Source: Nipponacmea schrenckii (lineage: Eukaryota; Mollusca; Gastropoda; Lottiidae). Taken from it: 64,000 nt of DNA. The notes beneath the pieces were generated by a model. It was not told the DNA's origin and did not search any database. It saw nothing but the letters and a program-made list of their open reading frames with translations. The stretch lies in the NCBI GenBank assembly GCA_030562195.1, contig CM060200.1, forward strand, positions 26,575,023 through 26,639,022, given 5' to 3'. Position 1 is the stretch's first letter; the number at the start of each line of letters is the position of its first letter. Both the position numbers and the translations under genes were made by a program. Below are positions 63,248 through 64,000 of this stretch, piece by piece.

Positions 63248-63497
63248 ATCCTTCATCCATAGTATCCACTGGCTTCACTCATCTGACTGTATTATCCCTA
63301 TTAATTCCTTAATTGTTAATTGCATGGTTTCCTTTGTTGTTTTAGCTAACTATATTGTTGTTATTGTTGCCTATATATACCTATTTGCTTGTTGTTCATA
63401 TCATTGTATTCCTGATGACGGTGTGAGAACCACATTGAAACGTTGAAAGTAATAAATATTCTAGAAGTGTATATCCATAATAATTGTTCTTATTTAT
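63248..63497. repeat. Inverted arm 2 of Penelope-like element
   Basis: Reverse complement of 62402-62651. Contains CTGATGA at 63412-63418, GAAAC at 63437-63441 and GTA at 63449-63451 on the plus strand, arranged like a hammerhead core. A 35-bp extension follows before the target duplication. Confidence 0.93.
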
Positions 63498-63545
63498 CTA
63501 TACCTGTGCTTCTAATATGCCATTGAAGGATTATTAATAATGAAT

Positions 63546-64000
63546 GAAGAGCGAAACGGCTCTAAAACCCGGATGTAAATTGGATACAAGGAAATATAAT
63601 TATTGATGGAAATTAATAATATGTCATGGTGATGAATTCAAAATTTGACAACAGACAATTTCCTAATAATTTTCCAATTATCTACTAAATTCTATTTTCA
63701 ATTTCGGTATAACCAAAAAGTATGATATACTACGCCTAGTTCTTCTACAACAAAGTAACGGTAGTTCTGAGTGTTTAGTTCGTTATTAGATTCTTTGATA
63801 CACATATATTAATATTACATCTACTTAAAAGGCCTTCTTCTAATACATGGATTTAAATTTTCAGTAGTGTAGGGTGTCATAGAAATACTCCCTTAGATGC
63901 ACCGTAATGTATCCAGGAAACATGTTGTTTAAATGTTGTAATTTACATCCAACGAGGAAGGGTGTGATGGTCGAAACGTTTAGAAACTTGTTTTAGAGTT
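63546..64000. other. No gene seen
   Basis: AT-rich. The last 50 bases (AACGAGGAAGGGTGTGATGG then TCGAAACGTTTAGAAA) again show a GATGG...GAAACGT arrangement resembling a Penelope-type arm end, cut by the window edge. Confidence 0.35.

Larger units (their letters stand above)
62391..63545 (-). mobile_element. Penelope-like retroelement, truncated, with inverted arms
   Basis: A 1.1-kb insertion. A 13-bp direct repeat, ATTAATAATGAAT, lies at 62391-62403 and 63533-63545 and looks like the target duplication. Inside are two 250-bp arms in inverted orientation (62402-62651 and 63248-63497) that appear identical base for base, a 596-bp interior with a GIY-YIG endonuclease frame on the minus strand, and a 35-bp extension (63498-63532) beyond one arm. 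GIY-YIG as the only nuclease, inverted terminal repeats and a short extension beyond one arm are known Penelope-element traits. No reverse transcriptase is present, so this is a 5'-truncated, non-autonomous copy. Identical arms imply a recent insertion. Confidence 0.9.

Overview
The window is AT-rich, intron-dense animal DNA. Gene content (dual oxidase, a large lipid transfer protein, a rhodopsin-type receptor, Penelope and jockey/CR1-like retroelements) and the abundant tRNA-derived and short dispersed repeats suggest a lophotrochozoan, probably a gastropod mollusc. That placement is inference from overall character, not from a diagnostic marker.

Layout. 1-1832: decayed non-LTR retrotransposon (+). 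3373-4050: intact dienelactone-hydrolase-family enzyme (+). 4570-5255: minisatellite. 6119-7153: divergent GPCR (-). 7154-13987: no gene seen, several tandem and dispersed repeats. 14049-35408: a 28-exon large lipid transfer protein gene (+), assembled exon by exon into one open frame of 3,870 codons. It has a signal peptide, a vitellogenin-type N-terminal lipid-transfer module, a 5.7-kb exon with a regular ~55-residue beta repeat, a helical C-terminal part and an Arg-rich tail. It looks apolipophorin/apoB-like rather than a yolk vitellogenin. 36078-60662: a 31-exon dual oxidase (DUOX) gene (-), also fully assembled to 1,515 codons, with peroxidase-homology domain, one good and one degenerate EF-hand, NADPH-oxidase membrane core with four heme histidines, and FAD/NADPH domain. 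62391-63545: a very young, truncated Penelope-like element with two 250-bp inverted arms that look identical, a GIY-YIG endonuclease remnant and a 13-bp target duplication.

The two large genes converge tail to tail, with 669 bp between stop codons. Their products act in different places: the lipoprotein is secreted and should carry lipid, while DUOX is a membrane enzyme that makes hydrogen peroxide outside the cell. I see no direct functional link between them. Both gene models come from splice-site reading and reading-frame continuity. All exons join in phase without a stop, which is the main reason for high confidence.

The least ordinary features are the strictly periodic 55-residue repeat in the lipid transfer protein, the Penelope insertion with a hammerhead-like core in its arms, a 1.1-kb repeat bounded by short inverted termini in a DUOX intron, the degenerate second EF-hand of DUOX, and a receptor lacking the usual DRY, CWxP and NPxxY motifs.
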